In this document: positions 31,783 to 44,532 of the stretch, piece after piece | Layout: the number at the start of each line of letters is the position of its first letter | Numbering within the stretch: the stretch's first letter is position 1 | DNA from: Hirsutella rhossiliensis | Lineage: Eukaryota; Ascomycota; Sordariomycetes; Hypocreales; Ophiocordycipitaceae | Length of the DNA stretch: 64,000 nt | NCBI RefSeq assembly: GCF_020360975.1 | Contig: NW_025408675.1 | Location: 2,356,001 to 2,420,000 of the forward strand | Direction of reading: 5' to 3' | Translations under genes and position numbers: made by a program | The notes under the pieces: model-generated | What the model saw: only the letters and a program-made list of their open reading frames with translations | The model's database searches: none | Told to the model about the DNA's origin: nothing

Positions 31783-34731
31783 ATTCAACTACATTCTAGC
31801 ACACAGCGTCTCATCACCACTTTGCTTTGGGTACGTTTCAGGGTTCATAATGTGAGAGAAAAATGTGCTGTGGCCACTTTCATCTAAGCGTTTCCTGCCA
31901 TGTTCCGACGTTCGCCGTTGTGACTTGAACGTCTACATTAAGCACATCTCTTTCAAGGCCAGCCTGGTCCTTACATGCCTTTTCAATACTCCAAGTCCCG
32001 GTTCGCTCTCTATGAATGTTTCAAGTTGCCACATTTAAAAATACATGACGAGATCACCTTGAAGGATGTTACCGAGGCCGGCGTCGTGTTTGTTCTAACC
32101 ACGGTCTTTCTGGCGCCTTACCTATACTAAATGATCAGAGTCAAGCCACGAGAAGCTTCGCATAGGCGAACTTGGGCGTTGATTTCCACGGCTTGTCTCT
32201 TCTTAGGTTCTGGACTTACATTCGCCGCTTTATTCGGCAGTGCGAGAAGTGCGATCCTACCAAGCGTTCTTGCCTACCCTTTTTTCACAGCCTAGAAAGG
32301 GGCCACCGTATTATGCGTCGATATCATCGAGGTACAATCTATTTAGACCCGTCTAGTTATCTCACTAATATACTCATCGCTTATAGCTTATTTAAATTAT
32401 TGACCCTTTAATATACGCCTATTTTTCTTCCGCCATTAAGCCTGATCTCTCTACTAAGGCGAGAATCATAATTTTTAGACTAGTATTAGTCTTTTACCTG
32501 GTCTTTATTGGGGCGACCGTCTGGCAATTTAGGCGATATAGTGTCGAATACTGGTGGGCTGCTTTAATCGTATCGCACTTAACTACCGTTTTTATGGCGA
32601 TGGCGATATGGAGGAAAACATAACGCTTCTATCGTATTAGCCGGCGCTCTAACCATCCTCAACCAGAATAGCCTACGTCGAACCAGGGGATGCCATAGTT
32701 TAGAGCAGTAAGCGGATTGGTGTTCCTAGCATTATCTATGCTCTTAGTATGCTCTGCGACTGGTTAGGTGAGACACCAGTTCGGAGGTTAGTGTGGACTT
32801 TGTCTGGCAATTTTAGTTATACCGGCAGTACCTCTTGACAGTATGATAAGAGAGCACTAGAGGAACCGGGTAGATAGAGAGATGCAGCTGTCTATGGTGA
32901 CAGAACCCGGTACTAAACGGTCGGTGGAGCACCTGGTATTATTCTAAGGGCACTGATTCAGAGTGACGGTAGTTTATATCACTGTCCTCCTCGCTCTGCC
33001 TACGGCTACTTCCTTCAATTTAAGCGTCCCAAATTAGGTCACACGCAGACGCCGCGTTTAGGTCGATGCAAACGCGCCAAGTAATCCTTTTATAGCTAGA
33101 AGCGCGACCTAAAGGTGCCCTCTAAAGCATTAAAGGAAGCTATGCCTTCCGCGTATATCATCTTATATATATGATCGTCAGTTTAGTCACACTCTCTCTA
33201 CCCGAATTCCCTACGTTAGTTCACAAAAGTTTCCACCAGTCGCCTGAATGATATGTCCTAAAGGTTTTCCTTAGACTCGCAGAAGGGCTCGCTAGGTAAG
33301 GATTACCGGCTCGTCCCGCCCTACCCTCCACGCTGTATGGAGTGTCCAGACGTCTAGATATGCTCTACTTCCGTCTATAACCGAATCTTTAATCGGATTC
33401 CAAACTCTAGGGGCCGACGAGCTCAACGCAGACGACTAGTTATAGTTTAGATGGCGGTGACCGCAGCGAGCCGAGCATGTAGCGGCAGCTCTTCAAGCGT
33501 ACGACACACAAACCTAGAGAAAAGCAGCGGTGATCACTCATCACACTTGTGGTGGAGAGTGCTAAAAAGCAACGGCAACCTTAGATAAGGGATTTAGCGA
33601 GCCTCGATTTAATTTTCAGCATGTTCACTTAAGTTAACATCGACTGCGGGAAGCCCCGGGCAGTTCTTTCGCTATTAACGACTCGCCGCAGTGTACTCAC
33701 GACCGACTTAACCGACTCACTTAGACTTAGACTCGTGTTGGATAGGCGGCAAGAGAGCTTACAACCGACGACGTCTTAAATCATTAACAAGCATCGCATG
33801 ATTCGGTGACCCGAAGGTAGTTCCCCGACAAGTCTCGCATGAAGGCGCACGAGGATGCAAATGCCAGCTTATAGAGTTGAAGTTTTTTAGAGGATGTATC
33901 TAGAGGATGTATCTAGGGGCTACTAACATTCTAATAGCTGGTGAAGATATGAGAACTTAAAACTCCTCTACGACTAGTTGCTTGCTCCTCCGAGATTTGT
34001 GAATCCGCTGTCGCTTATGCCCTTGCCTATGGTTCTGCCATCTTTATTCAGACGCTCGAAACCCTATATCCACACTCCTCGAGTTCCCGTTATAGTCTCT
34101 CCGCTTATATTGCCTAGTGTGTCGAGTCACGCCCGAAGGAGAAGACTTAGAAAGGCTGATGGTAATGCTAATAGGCTCGTAGAGAGGGAGCTCGAATTCT
34201 ATCTTAACCTATTTATCTATCTGCCATCGACGGTACCGCTGGCCTCTACTCGATAATAGGAGTCGGATATAGCGACTTGAAAAGCAAGTCTAGCAGGAGG
34301 ACGATTCTCCTTACTATCGTCGTTAAAGGAACAGTAACCACTATCTTTAAGATCGCTAGATGCGAGCATAGGCTGTATATTCGCCGTAGGTGACCCTATA
34401 ATCTTATCTTGCGTATTTTTGTCTCGACGGCTTACGTCGTTAAATTAACTATCGGTATCCGAAAATTCTAACGTAGGCGAGGCAGGATGAATAAGCATAT
34501 TAAGAGCACGAAGATAGCTAGTTTATCTATAGGCAATCGATTCGGTGGAACTTATATTCCCCTATATTGTCAAGGGAGAGCCAGCAGACATGGTAGGCAA
34601 AAGGACTTATTAGGGAGTTCGTTGGCTTTTAGAGAGGTCTAAGAAATAGAGAAATAAGGGAACCGAGATAAAGGTAGGGAAAGGGGGGGGGGGGGTGCCT
34701 AAGCTCCTTCGCTTTCTATACGAGTTTAGGA
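31783..34731. other. Long gene-poor stretch, partly RIP-mutated
   Basis: No convincing gene was found. Short frames (32172-32411 and 33978-34256) show no domain. CA/TG content is intermediate, lower than in 28000-31500 and higher than in the repeats, suggesting mild RIP or old repeat remnants. A 13-bp direct repeat occurs at 33888-33913 and a run of 13 G at 34683-34695. Confidence 0.4.
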
Positions 34732-34887
34732 CGGGCTGCCTTGGTCTGGATGAGAGCTCCGGCAAACCATTCTAAGAACCTCTAAGGCGCAGCTTAACCA
34801 CCTTATAGTATATATCGTCGGGTGGGATTATACGCCTTCCTCCTCTTTCGGGCTATAGTCCGCGGTTGCTTCGCTGATGCCTGCAGG
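34732..34887 (-). repeat. Inverted duplicate, copy B (partner 24706-24862)
   Basis: This is the RIP-mutated partner of 24706-24862 in opposite orientation, about 10 kb away. Differences are mostly C-to-T or G-to-A. It is followed by about 150 bases that read without stops on the minus strand, with no recognised domain. Confidence 0.78.
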
Positions 34888-35559
34888 CTGCCGGCCACCC
34901 TTAAGGTGATTTATGCATCTTTATCTAGGAAATCTTTAGCTTCCGCATCGATATACGCGCGGGTTATATTCGCTAATGCTGCAAAGTTGCGGGTAGCTAA
35001 CTTCCCTATAGGCGTAGGGGGGGCGAACCGAACCGTGTAGACTAGTCTATAGCCTCCCCTACGCCGGGGTTTAAGAAGGGGACGTAAGGTAGGATATATC
35101 CGTTAATTTCTCTTCCCTCGTCTTAAACTAAAGCATGGCAATATACGTATATATATCTAGGAAGAATTAGGGGTAGCGAAGCTTATAGCGGAGGGCGCCT
35201 CGTAACTAGTAGAGGGCTACCTTCGTCGGCATTAACTTCGGGAAGAAGACGGTGACTTCTATAAAGCCTATATTTTTAGCTAAAGATATAGCAACACTTA
35301 GGAATTTTAGCTAAATATTATGGTTATTAAAGTAAGTAGGGCTATAAAGGAGCAGCCTAAGAAAGCCTTTAGGCATACCCTATATGGTAGGAAGACGAGA
35401 CATCGCGATGCCTATACGCTCTACTTATTAGACGCTACCGTAGATAGCTAGTTCGTATAATTACCTACCGGGTTCTACGTTATATTTTTATACTAACTAG
35501 CTTACGATAAGGAGAGCGAATCCGGTTCTACTTCGTCTTAATTATCTAAGGTTATAAAA
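34888..35559. other. Transition into the RIP-mutated block
   Basis: TA content rises steadily. No gene is supported; the plus-strand frame 34822-35040 overlaps the duplicate and looks incidental. Confidence 0.4.
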
Positions 35560-37200
35560 AAAGTTAATATATATTTCTTATAATATCCGCTAGTTCCCTA
35601 TCTTATTACTAGAGATAAACGTGCTATTCTTTAAAGCTTACTAATAGTATTATTATAGGCAGCTATAAGGGGCTTATAAAGTTAATTTAAATATCTTATA
35701 GGGGTTTTAAAGTTAAGCCTCGCTATATCTCTAAATATTATCGACCTAATCCTTAGATAGAGAGGCTTTATAATATTAAGCCGCCCTAGAAACTCGCCTA
35801 TAATCCTTTCGAGGCTATTAATACTTATATAATATACTTTAGTATCCGTAATATTACTAAAGCTCTTAATCTCCTATTTATAGAGAAGACTTTTCCTTAG
35901 CGGCTCCTCTTCGCTGCCGTTATTTATCTATAAGTCGCGCGTATATATCTAGAGGAGAACATAGAAGAAGGATTTAAGGTCGTAACGGTAGGTATAGTTA
36001 GCCTTCCGTAATACTTCGATCGCTATAAACTATATAGTGCCGGTCTAGTACTATACTCCGCTCGGTCCGCTATCTCTAACTTTAGCTAGATCGAGATCGA
36101 TTAATATACCCCTAAAGCTATTAGCTATCTTTAAACCTATAATAATAATATTATTCGAGGAAATATCTTAGTATAGGATATTACTATTAGTATAGATAGA
36201 CTAATATGCCTTAATAGCGTCTTAGAGCGACTTTAGTAGTTCCTTAATTAACTTAAAGTTATTAATAATATAGCTAGCTAGTAAAATAATAAGATAAGAA
36301 TAGATCCTATTTTTAAAAGGATCCTTACTTATAGAAGTATATAAGCTTAGTTTAGACTTACTAATTAATAGCTGCTCTTTAAACTCCTTAGCTAGCTTTA
36401 GTTTCTAGCTATTAGACTATAGCCTCTTAGATCTAAATATATTATTAAACGTATTATTAAAGGAAGATTTATACTTATAACTTATTATACTTATACTTCT
36501 TATAACCGATAGTAGATCTCTAAAGTAAATATTATTATCCCGAAACTAATAGCGTTTTAGAAACTCTAGTCCCGTTTATATATTTATAATTATAGTAATT
36601 TAACGGTACGCTACTACTCTTACTACCCCCTTAATACCCTTCTCTCCTACTAGCTTAAGATAGTCTACCTTAGGTTTCCGCTAATCCGATACCTAAGAGA
36701 ACTTAGTAATATAACCGTTTCGAGTCTAGTAGTAAGTAGTCCCGCGATATATAATAGCGCGCTGCTTAACTATTAGCTACTCTAGCCTAACTCTTATTAC
36801 GTTGCCGGTTATATCGTTTAGAGTAGTATAGCGATAGCCCCCCTCTTACTCGATAAATATATCTAGGCTTATTATATTATTACTTATCGTAGTATAGCTA
36901 ATAAGAGCTCGCGGGAACTTATCTAGCTTATCGTAGATATTAAATAACCCTAAGCTATATAGCTTAGACCGATTAAAGACCTAGAGCTCTATCTTAAAAG
37001 AGTAGAGCGAGAACGTATAAATAAATTAATACGTTAGCTAGTTAGCAAAGACGCCTTTTAAGCTAAGCTAGCGTATAAAAGAGACGGGCGATAAAATAAA
37101 GTATTTATATAATAAGCTTAATAAGATTACGAGCAGTATAAATATAAGCTTTATTAGGTCTAATAATAGATCGAGGCCTTATTTACTTTAGGCTTTCCTA
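35560..37200 (-). pseudogene. RIP-mutated FunK1-type fungal protein kinase
   Basis: Read on the minus strand with RIP stops ignored, this gives the FunK1 kinase layout. An N-lobe segment (RGTTYYQTRNGYITKFSQ-like, about 36690-36760) contains the ATP-binding Lys. The catalytic loop is L-H-R-D-I-S-S-N-N-I at about 36150-36180, with His and Arg partly mutated. The Mg-binding element LIDLDLA lies near 36085-36105, then a Thr-Gly-Thr and an F-x-A-I-E-V-L element. The block ends with YRYDLKSFFYVLL near 35960-35990. FunK1 (PF17667) is a family expanded in fungi. RIP of a kinase implies it was duplicated elsewhere in the genome. The old Gypsy-1 inserted just upstream of its 5' end. It cannot be functional. 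Confidence 0.8.
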
Positions 37201-37288
37201 TCTTTCTAAAAGAAGATATCTATCTAGCATTTCCGTTCCTTAAATTAGTTAGCGGTTTAGGTAGTATATAATTTATATAGTATACTAG

Positions 37289-37752
37289 TATTACGACCAC
37301 GGTCTAGCGAACCGCGGGACCAGCATATATTACGAGGACACGTAACGTAGGGAGCAAGGAATATTAGACGGACCGACGGGCTAATTAAGTTTAGAGCGAC
37401 GGGTCACTCTAGCGCTCTAACGCTCTACGGCTAGGATCGTAGGATCGCTCTAGCGCCCTAGCGCTCCTAGGCGACGGGATCACCTAGTGCTCTCGGCGAT
37501 CTAAGGAAGCTCTCGAGATATATAAGGAAGGAACGGAACACTCCTTTAAATAGATAGCTTAATAGCTTTTAATATAGATCTTTATTATAATTCTATCTCT
37601 AATTTTAATTACCTAGTTATAGTCTATAGTCTATAACCTCCGACTTATTATTAATATAATATACTTATTATTACTTAGACTATACTTTATTATATCTATT
37701 AATATAAACCCCTTAATAGGTTTATCCCTTAGGAATAATACTAGTTATTATA
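37289..37752 (+). repeat. Gypsy-1 old 5' LTR
   Basis: 464 bp, pairing with 55760-56223. The 3' half matches the young element's LTR after allowing for RIP (for example TAAACCCCTTAATAGGTTTA against AAACCCCTCGACAGGTTTA). The 5' half (U3) does not match, so the copies share R/U5 and pol but have different U3 promoters. A PBS-like TTAAAAGCT follows at 37755. Confidence 0.93.
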
Positions 37753-37929
37753 TATTAAAAGCTCTTATTTAGTATAATACTATATTACTTTAAGTAATAT
37801 CGTAACTATTAATATACCTATATAGTAAACTAGATTAACTAACTCTAGAGCTATTATATCGCCTTAGGATATAATACGCGAGATTATTACCCTTTAATAT
37901 AAGGTATAGTTACTTAAGAATAAAGGAGG

Positions 37930-40900
37930 TAATAGATAAGTTAAGGACCTCGGAAAAGTAGTTAAACTAAAATAGCTAGGACTATTTAACGGTATTTATA
38001 GTATACTTCGAGACTTTCTTACCTAACTTAAGGCCTACTACCGGTTTTACCTTACTAAACTCTTAGACCTAGTCGAAAAGGTACTCTACGTAGGAAATTA
38101 TTTATTTAAAACGGTACTTACTTAGTTTAGACCTATTATAAGGGATTTTCTTAATAACTAACTAACGTAATAAGATAACGAGATAGATAAAGTCTTTACT
38201 AGTTTCTAAGGATTCGAAGAACCTATTATAAAGGTATTCGGAATAACCGATAAGGAATAAGAAGCTAAATAAAAACTTTAAGAACTTTAATAAAGGATCT
38301 TAGTATCGGATTATACTACGAAGTTCCGTTAAGTTACCTTAAAGCTTAATTAGGACGATAAACCTCTTATATTATAATTCTATAATAGGCTTAAAAAAGA
38401 AGTTAAGGATAAGCTTTATAAGGAAAATCGACCTAATAACCTCTTAGACTATATTACTATAGTAGTACGAATCGACGATAGATAGTATACGCGATACTAA
38501 GAAAAGAAATAAGAAAGAGGAAACTAGAACCCTTCCTATAAGAATAACTTTAACCGATATACTAACTATAAAAAAAAGCGCGAAACTCTTATTACCTACG
38601 CCTATATAACTAACCTAAGTAGGATAGATCTAAATATAATATAGAAAAGTAAAGGAAAGTATTTTAATTATAGGAAACTTAGATATTACTCTAAAGAATA
38701 TAGATAACCTTATAAGGAGAAGAAAACCTACTAGGTACTAGCCCTAGAAGGTAAGAAATACTTAAACGCTACTAATAAATAAGAACTAAAGTATAAACTC
38801 CTTAGTTAGACTATATACTATAACGACGAATATATAGTATACTTAAGCAATAAGAACGGTACTAGATAGTTCTTAAAGCTATTAAAGAAGACCCTTATAA
38901 TAATATAACGAAGGGATCTTAAAATATAGAAATAAGTCAAATTTATAGAACTAAAATACCCTTATCTTAAAGGAGTCTTATAAGACTAGATTAAGAAAAA
39001 TAGTAAACGATTTTAGGAAGATATATAAAGTAAAAATCGATAATAACGATAGGCAGTCTATAAATAATATAATAAAGAAGATATAGATATAGCCCTTATA
39101 CTTATAAAACTTAAATAATAACCTAAGGAGGAATAACGAAGTATCGACGATATAAGCTTTAAAGAATAAGAAATACCTAGAGAAATAAAAGATAAGAATA
39201 AACTCGTACTACTACCCTTACTACTAAGGGAAAATACTATAATTAGAGAATACGCTCTATACTTTAAAGAATTTAAAGAAATACTTAAAATTAGAACCTA
39301 ATAAACGCCTTAAATTCTTATAGAAAACTAATAAGCTATATTAATTCGATATTAACTAGTACTACGCGGAGGAGACTACGCTATAGCTATTGCTATAGTC
39401 GATACCTTTATAGCTTTATAATAAGAATAGTAACTATAAGGAGAATTTAAAGACGATCTATAAATACTACTTACTTATAAGTACTATAAGTATATTTTAT
39501 AGATATTATACGTTTACTTAGATTATATAATATACTTTTAGATAAAAGTATAATATAACGCCTTCCTAGTTAGGTTTAAGGGATAAGTACTTTCGAAACC
39601 CTACCTAAGTATAGAACTAAACTACTAGAAAATCGATTAACGCTACCTAAATAACTAAGTTATATTATTAGAACCTAATTATAGTATGCTACTTAAATAC
39701 CGCGATAATTACTATTTATTAACGAGATATCTTTTAAAGATATATAAAATCTATAAACACGCTAAAATAAAGGAATAGTATAACGCTACTCGCTTTAAGG
39801 TATTTAAACTATTAATCTTCTAAAGACTTATATAATAAATTAAATATAATAAAGAAGATTATAATAAATATATATACCTAAACTATAGAGTTTATAAATA
39901 CGAAAAAGTATAAGTATAGTATAAACGATATAATAGTATACTAAAAGATTATTAGTAATACGTATAAAGGCTATAAGCTATATTTAACTAAGGAAAAATT
40001 AATATAGAAATACTATATAAAAAATAGAAAGATATAGAACGAAAACTTAACTTTTAGTATAAAAACGAATAAAATTATAAAGTATAATATATAATTAACT
40101 ACGAAGTAGTATAATATAAACGATATAGTATTAAGAAATAAAAAATCTTCGATTAGCTATAAGAAATTAGTTTCTTAAGCCCCGATATAATACTATATAA
40201 CGAAAATATAAAGAAACGATACTAATAATAAATCGAAGAAGAATACTTAAATAAAATAAATAAGGACTAGGTAAAAAGTAAGGTACGCTATCTATAAAAG
40301 GGCTATAGACTAATATAATACGATAAGATCTAAGGACCCTATATATAGCAACGGTAAGCTATAGCGACTAAAGAGTATTAGATATCTAAATCGTAGGATA
40401 TTATATATATATACTTTTAAACTATAGCGCGATAGGCAATTATATTTTACCTAGAGTCGTTAATCGTTACTAACTTATATAGAGATATAAGATAGATTTA
40501 TATAAACTTACGAATATTAAAGGAGAGGCCTTTAACTATAATAATAGAATTATTAATATAGAGATTAATTACCTCGATATTAATATCTAAGGCTATAATA
40601 AATAAGTTAACTTTAATATTATAGATATTAAAGAATATAACCTTATATTAAGGCTTCTATAGCTATAGGAGAGCAACCTACTAATTAACTAGAAAACTAG
40701 CTAGCTATATTAAAATAAAGATATAAGTTTCTAGGACTAGTAAATTTAGAAGAAAGTAAAATTTTATAATAATTTAGCTACTAAATAAAATAAAAAGGAT
40801 AACCGTTTAAGTAAATTATTATAGGCTTTAGCGATATAAACGAAAATAGTAACTAAACCAGCGGATATAATAAAATCGACTAATAAGACCTATATACTAA

Positions 40901-43694
40901 CTAATATAGCTATATAACCTAGCATCCGATATAAATAAAATAAAGGATATAATATAAAGATCTAAAGAGTTATTACTACTTTAAAGAAAGACCTTAAATA
41001 AATTAATAAAAAGCTTAAGATAAGAGAAACTAGCTCTTAAAAGAAAGAATAAAGCTTATAAGATAAAATAAAGAATATCCTATAAGAATACCGGAAATAT
41101 AATAAACTCTTTAAAGAAGAACTTAAGATAGGGTTACTTAAATATAGCTAATAGGACCACGAAATTTATCTTAAGGATAGAATAACGCTAACGTTCTATA
41201 AAATCTATAACCTAAATAAAAAGTAACTATAAACGCTATATAACTACCTTAATAAGAATCTATAAAAGGGATATATATAAATATTAATATCTAAAGTAGG
41301 CTATCTAGTTATATTTATTTTAAAGAAAAACGGTAAGCTATAACTAGTTATTAACTATAAACGCTTAAATAATATTATAATAAAGGACCGAATACTATTA
41401 CCGCTTATATTAGAACTATAAGATCGATTATATAGTAAAAAATAGTTTATAGCCCTTAACCTTAAAGGCGCCTATAACTTAATACGTATAAAAAAAGGAT
41501 ATAAATAGATAATAGCCTTTAGAATAAAATTTAAACTATTTAAATATCTAGTAATACTATTTAGACTTATAAATATACTAGCTACCTTCTAACGGATAAT
41601 TAATAATATCCTACGTAAATACTTAGATATCTTTATAGTAGTATATCTAGATAATATCTTAATCTTCTTAGATACCTTAGAAGAATATAAGGAATATATT
41701 TATAAGGTACTCCGCGTACTTTAAAATACAAAGTTACTAGTTAAACTAAAGAAAAGTAAGTTCTATATATAGGAAGTAAACTTCCTTAGATATATAATCT
41801 TACTAAGAGAGATATAAATATAATAAGATAAGATTAACTTAGTTAAAGAATAGCTAACGCTAAAGAACGTTAAGGACGTATAAAGTTTCCTAGGATTTAT
41901 AAATTACTACTAACGATTTATTAAAGATTTTAAAAAGATCGTAGCACTACTATATAACTTAACGAAGAAGGAAAAAGAATTTATATAAGATAATAAAGCT
42001 AACGAAGCTTTTAAATATATTAAGACTATAATTATATAAGAACTAGTCTTAACTACCTTTAATTTAAAATAATAAATCGAACTTAAAACCAATATATTAA
42101 ACTTTACTTTAGGAGTATAAATCGGATAAAAAGATAATAAAGGAAAACTATAACTAATTATATTCTATTTAAAGAAGCTATATAGCGTAGAACTTAATTA
42201 CCTTATCTACGATAAAGAATTCCTTATAATTATTTAAGCTTTTAAGGAATTTTAATATTACTTTCTCGGAAGTAAATATAAAGTTAAGGTTTATATAGAT
42301 TATAAGAATATCTTATACTTTATAATAATATAATAGTTAAACGGACGATAGATCTAATAGGCCGAATACTTATTAGAATTTAACTATAAAATAATCTATA
42401 GAAAAGGAATAGAAAACGGTCGAGCTAATACCCTTAGTCGACGAAGTAACTATAATATAAGAGCACCTATAGCGAAAGAATAGCTCTTAGAAATCAACGA
42501 AAACGGGAACTACTAGTAATAATAGCTAAATATAATATTTAAGGTATAACCTAACGACTTAATATACTAAAAGATCCTAAAATAGATAAAAGAATATAAA
42601 GTACTAAAAGGATATAATATAGAATATTTAGAAATTCTAATATATAAAAATAAAATCTAGATACTACTAGTATTATAAGATAAAGTTATATAAGATATAT
42701 ACGAATACTTAATATATAGATACTAAGGAATCTAAAGAATAATAGAATAGATTAAACGATAATATAACTTCCTATAGCTTAAGGAAGTAATATAATAAGT
42801 TATTAAAGAATATAAACTTTACGTATAAAGTAAAGCTAAATAATATAAACTATATAGAGAATTATAACCGCTATTAGTACTAAAGAAACTATAGGATTTA
42901 ATAGCTTTCGACTATATTATAAAGCTACTACTATTAAAAGAACCTATAACCAACGTTAAGTATAATAGTATATTTATTATTACTAATAGATTAATAAAGT
43001 ATAGATACTTCTTACTATATAAAGAAGTAAGTAATATAGAAGAGCTAGTATATATATTCCTACGAACTATTATTAGTAATTATAGACTACTAAATAAGAT
43101 TATCTTTAATAGAGGAAGTATATTTATAGCTAAGTTTTAGTAAGCTCTTATAGTATAATTAGGGACGAAATATTAGCTTAGTATAGCTTATTACTTATAA
43201 ATAGATAGATAAATAAAACGACTTAACTAAACGCTTAAATAATATTTACGATACTATATTAGCTATAAATAAAACAATTAAGTTAAATAGCTACTAATAG
43301 CGTAACTAGCTTATAATAGCTTAGTTATAGAAATAACTAAGCTCTTACTAGTATACGCTAATTATAGATATAACCTAGAAGTATTTAAGGTTACTTAATA
43401 AGGACTATAAGTAGAATAAGCAATATTATAAGTAGATTAGCTATAAAAATTATATAAAGAGATATAATAAGAACTTTAATTTATTAAAGAATAAATATCT
43501 ACTTACTATAATTAGAAAAGATTATAGGGACTAATCTTTTAAGAGGGAGATATAGTCTACCTTATATAACGAAATATTAAAATAAAATAACTAAGTAATA
43601 AATTAGATTTTAAGAAACTTAGACCGTTTAAGGCTAAGAAAACTATTTTAAAAGTTAACTATAAACTTTCGCTACTAATAATAATACGGATATA
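37930..43694 (+). pseudogene. Gypsy-1 old gag-pol relic, 5' part
   Basis: Gag, protease, RT, RNase H and integrase of the same family as the young copy can be followed codon by codon. The gag core is near 38000-38600. The RT finger motif near 41590 is in frame where the young copy has lost a base. The YLDN box is at about 41643-41660. The RNase H end is near 42300, and the integrase continues to a conserved C-terminal IN segment at 43670. It ends in mid-gene at the young insertion, in codons for a PTTMRI-like motif. No frameshift was noticed, but CAA, CAG, TGG and CGA codons are widely converted to stops. Confidence 0.88.
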
Positions 43695-44116
43695 TGTGAC
43701 GACCGGTGATATTCCCAAGGGATAAACCTGTCGAGGGGTTTATGTTGGCAGATACAACAGGGCGTGGTCTGAGCAATGATAAGTATGTCACGTTGGTGAT
43801 GAGTCGGAGGTCGTAGACCGTAGACTGTAACCAGGTAATCAAGTGATCGGAATCAGAGATGAGATCGTGATAGGGATCGTAATGATTGTGTTGAAAGCTA
43901 AAGAGCTATCTAGTCTAAAGGAGTGAAATGGGGCAGCTATATATACCCAACTGCCCGTCTCTGATCGCGAGGTGCTGGAGGTGATCACAGAGGTGATCAC
44001 CTTGATCGATGAACGATCCGTCGAGCACCGCTCGCTTGATCGTAAGGCGATCCACCGATCACCTTTCGCATGGTCACGTGATCCTTCAGCGGTTAGTCAT
44101 CCCTGGCCCGTGTCAT

Positions 44117-44187
44117 GGGAGCCAATAGAGGCGCGGACCCCCGCGCCTTTAAAGTCGGCGCGGACGTCCGCGCCTGTTATGTAAGCC
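44117..44187 (+). repeat. MULE left terminal inverted repeat
   Basis: It contains the perfect 18-bp palindrome GGCGCGGACGTCCGCGCC and an imperfect hairpin GGCGCGGACCCCCGCGCC. The palindrome is shared by both ends. The hairpin reads the same on the plus strand at both ends rather than inverted. Confidence 0.95.
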
Positions 44188-44476
44188 CAGGCGGAAGATA
44201 GTCGGGCCGCCCCCTGACCTGTACTCTCCTTTTCTATTGCATGTGGCAAACTGTCGCACAGAGAGCCAGCCTCATATAGCATACCATCTGCGCTCAGAGT
44301 AGTTGTCCGCGGAAGCGATGCTATAATCCGCATATTAAGGTCGAGCGCCTGCATGCGTGGTGCTTGGACCCCATTGAGGCCAAAGCTCAAACGCAGGCTG
44401 CATTAAACCTCGCAGGCGGCCTCGGTTACAAGGGTTCTGCACCACGTCCACAAAGCAGGAGTTTCCTTTCCTTTGT

Positions 44477-44484
44477 GTATAAAG
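44477..44484 (+). promoter_or_regulatory. TATA box of the MULE transposase
   Basis: GTATAAAG lies 49 bases upstream of the ATG at 44533, in the single gap between the left inverted repeat and the transposase. Confidence 0.5.
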
Positions 44485-44532
44485 AGCTGCTCACTGTCGT
44501 GCACTACAGCTAGCTCTTCAAGATAATTCAAT

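Noticed and set aside
41910..42092. 60-codon minus-strand frame in the old Gypsy-1
   Set aside because: Produced by RIP-biased TA-rich sequence opposite the pol relic; no domain.
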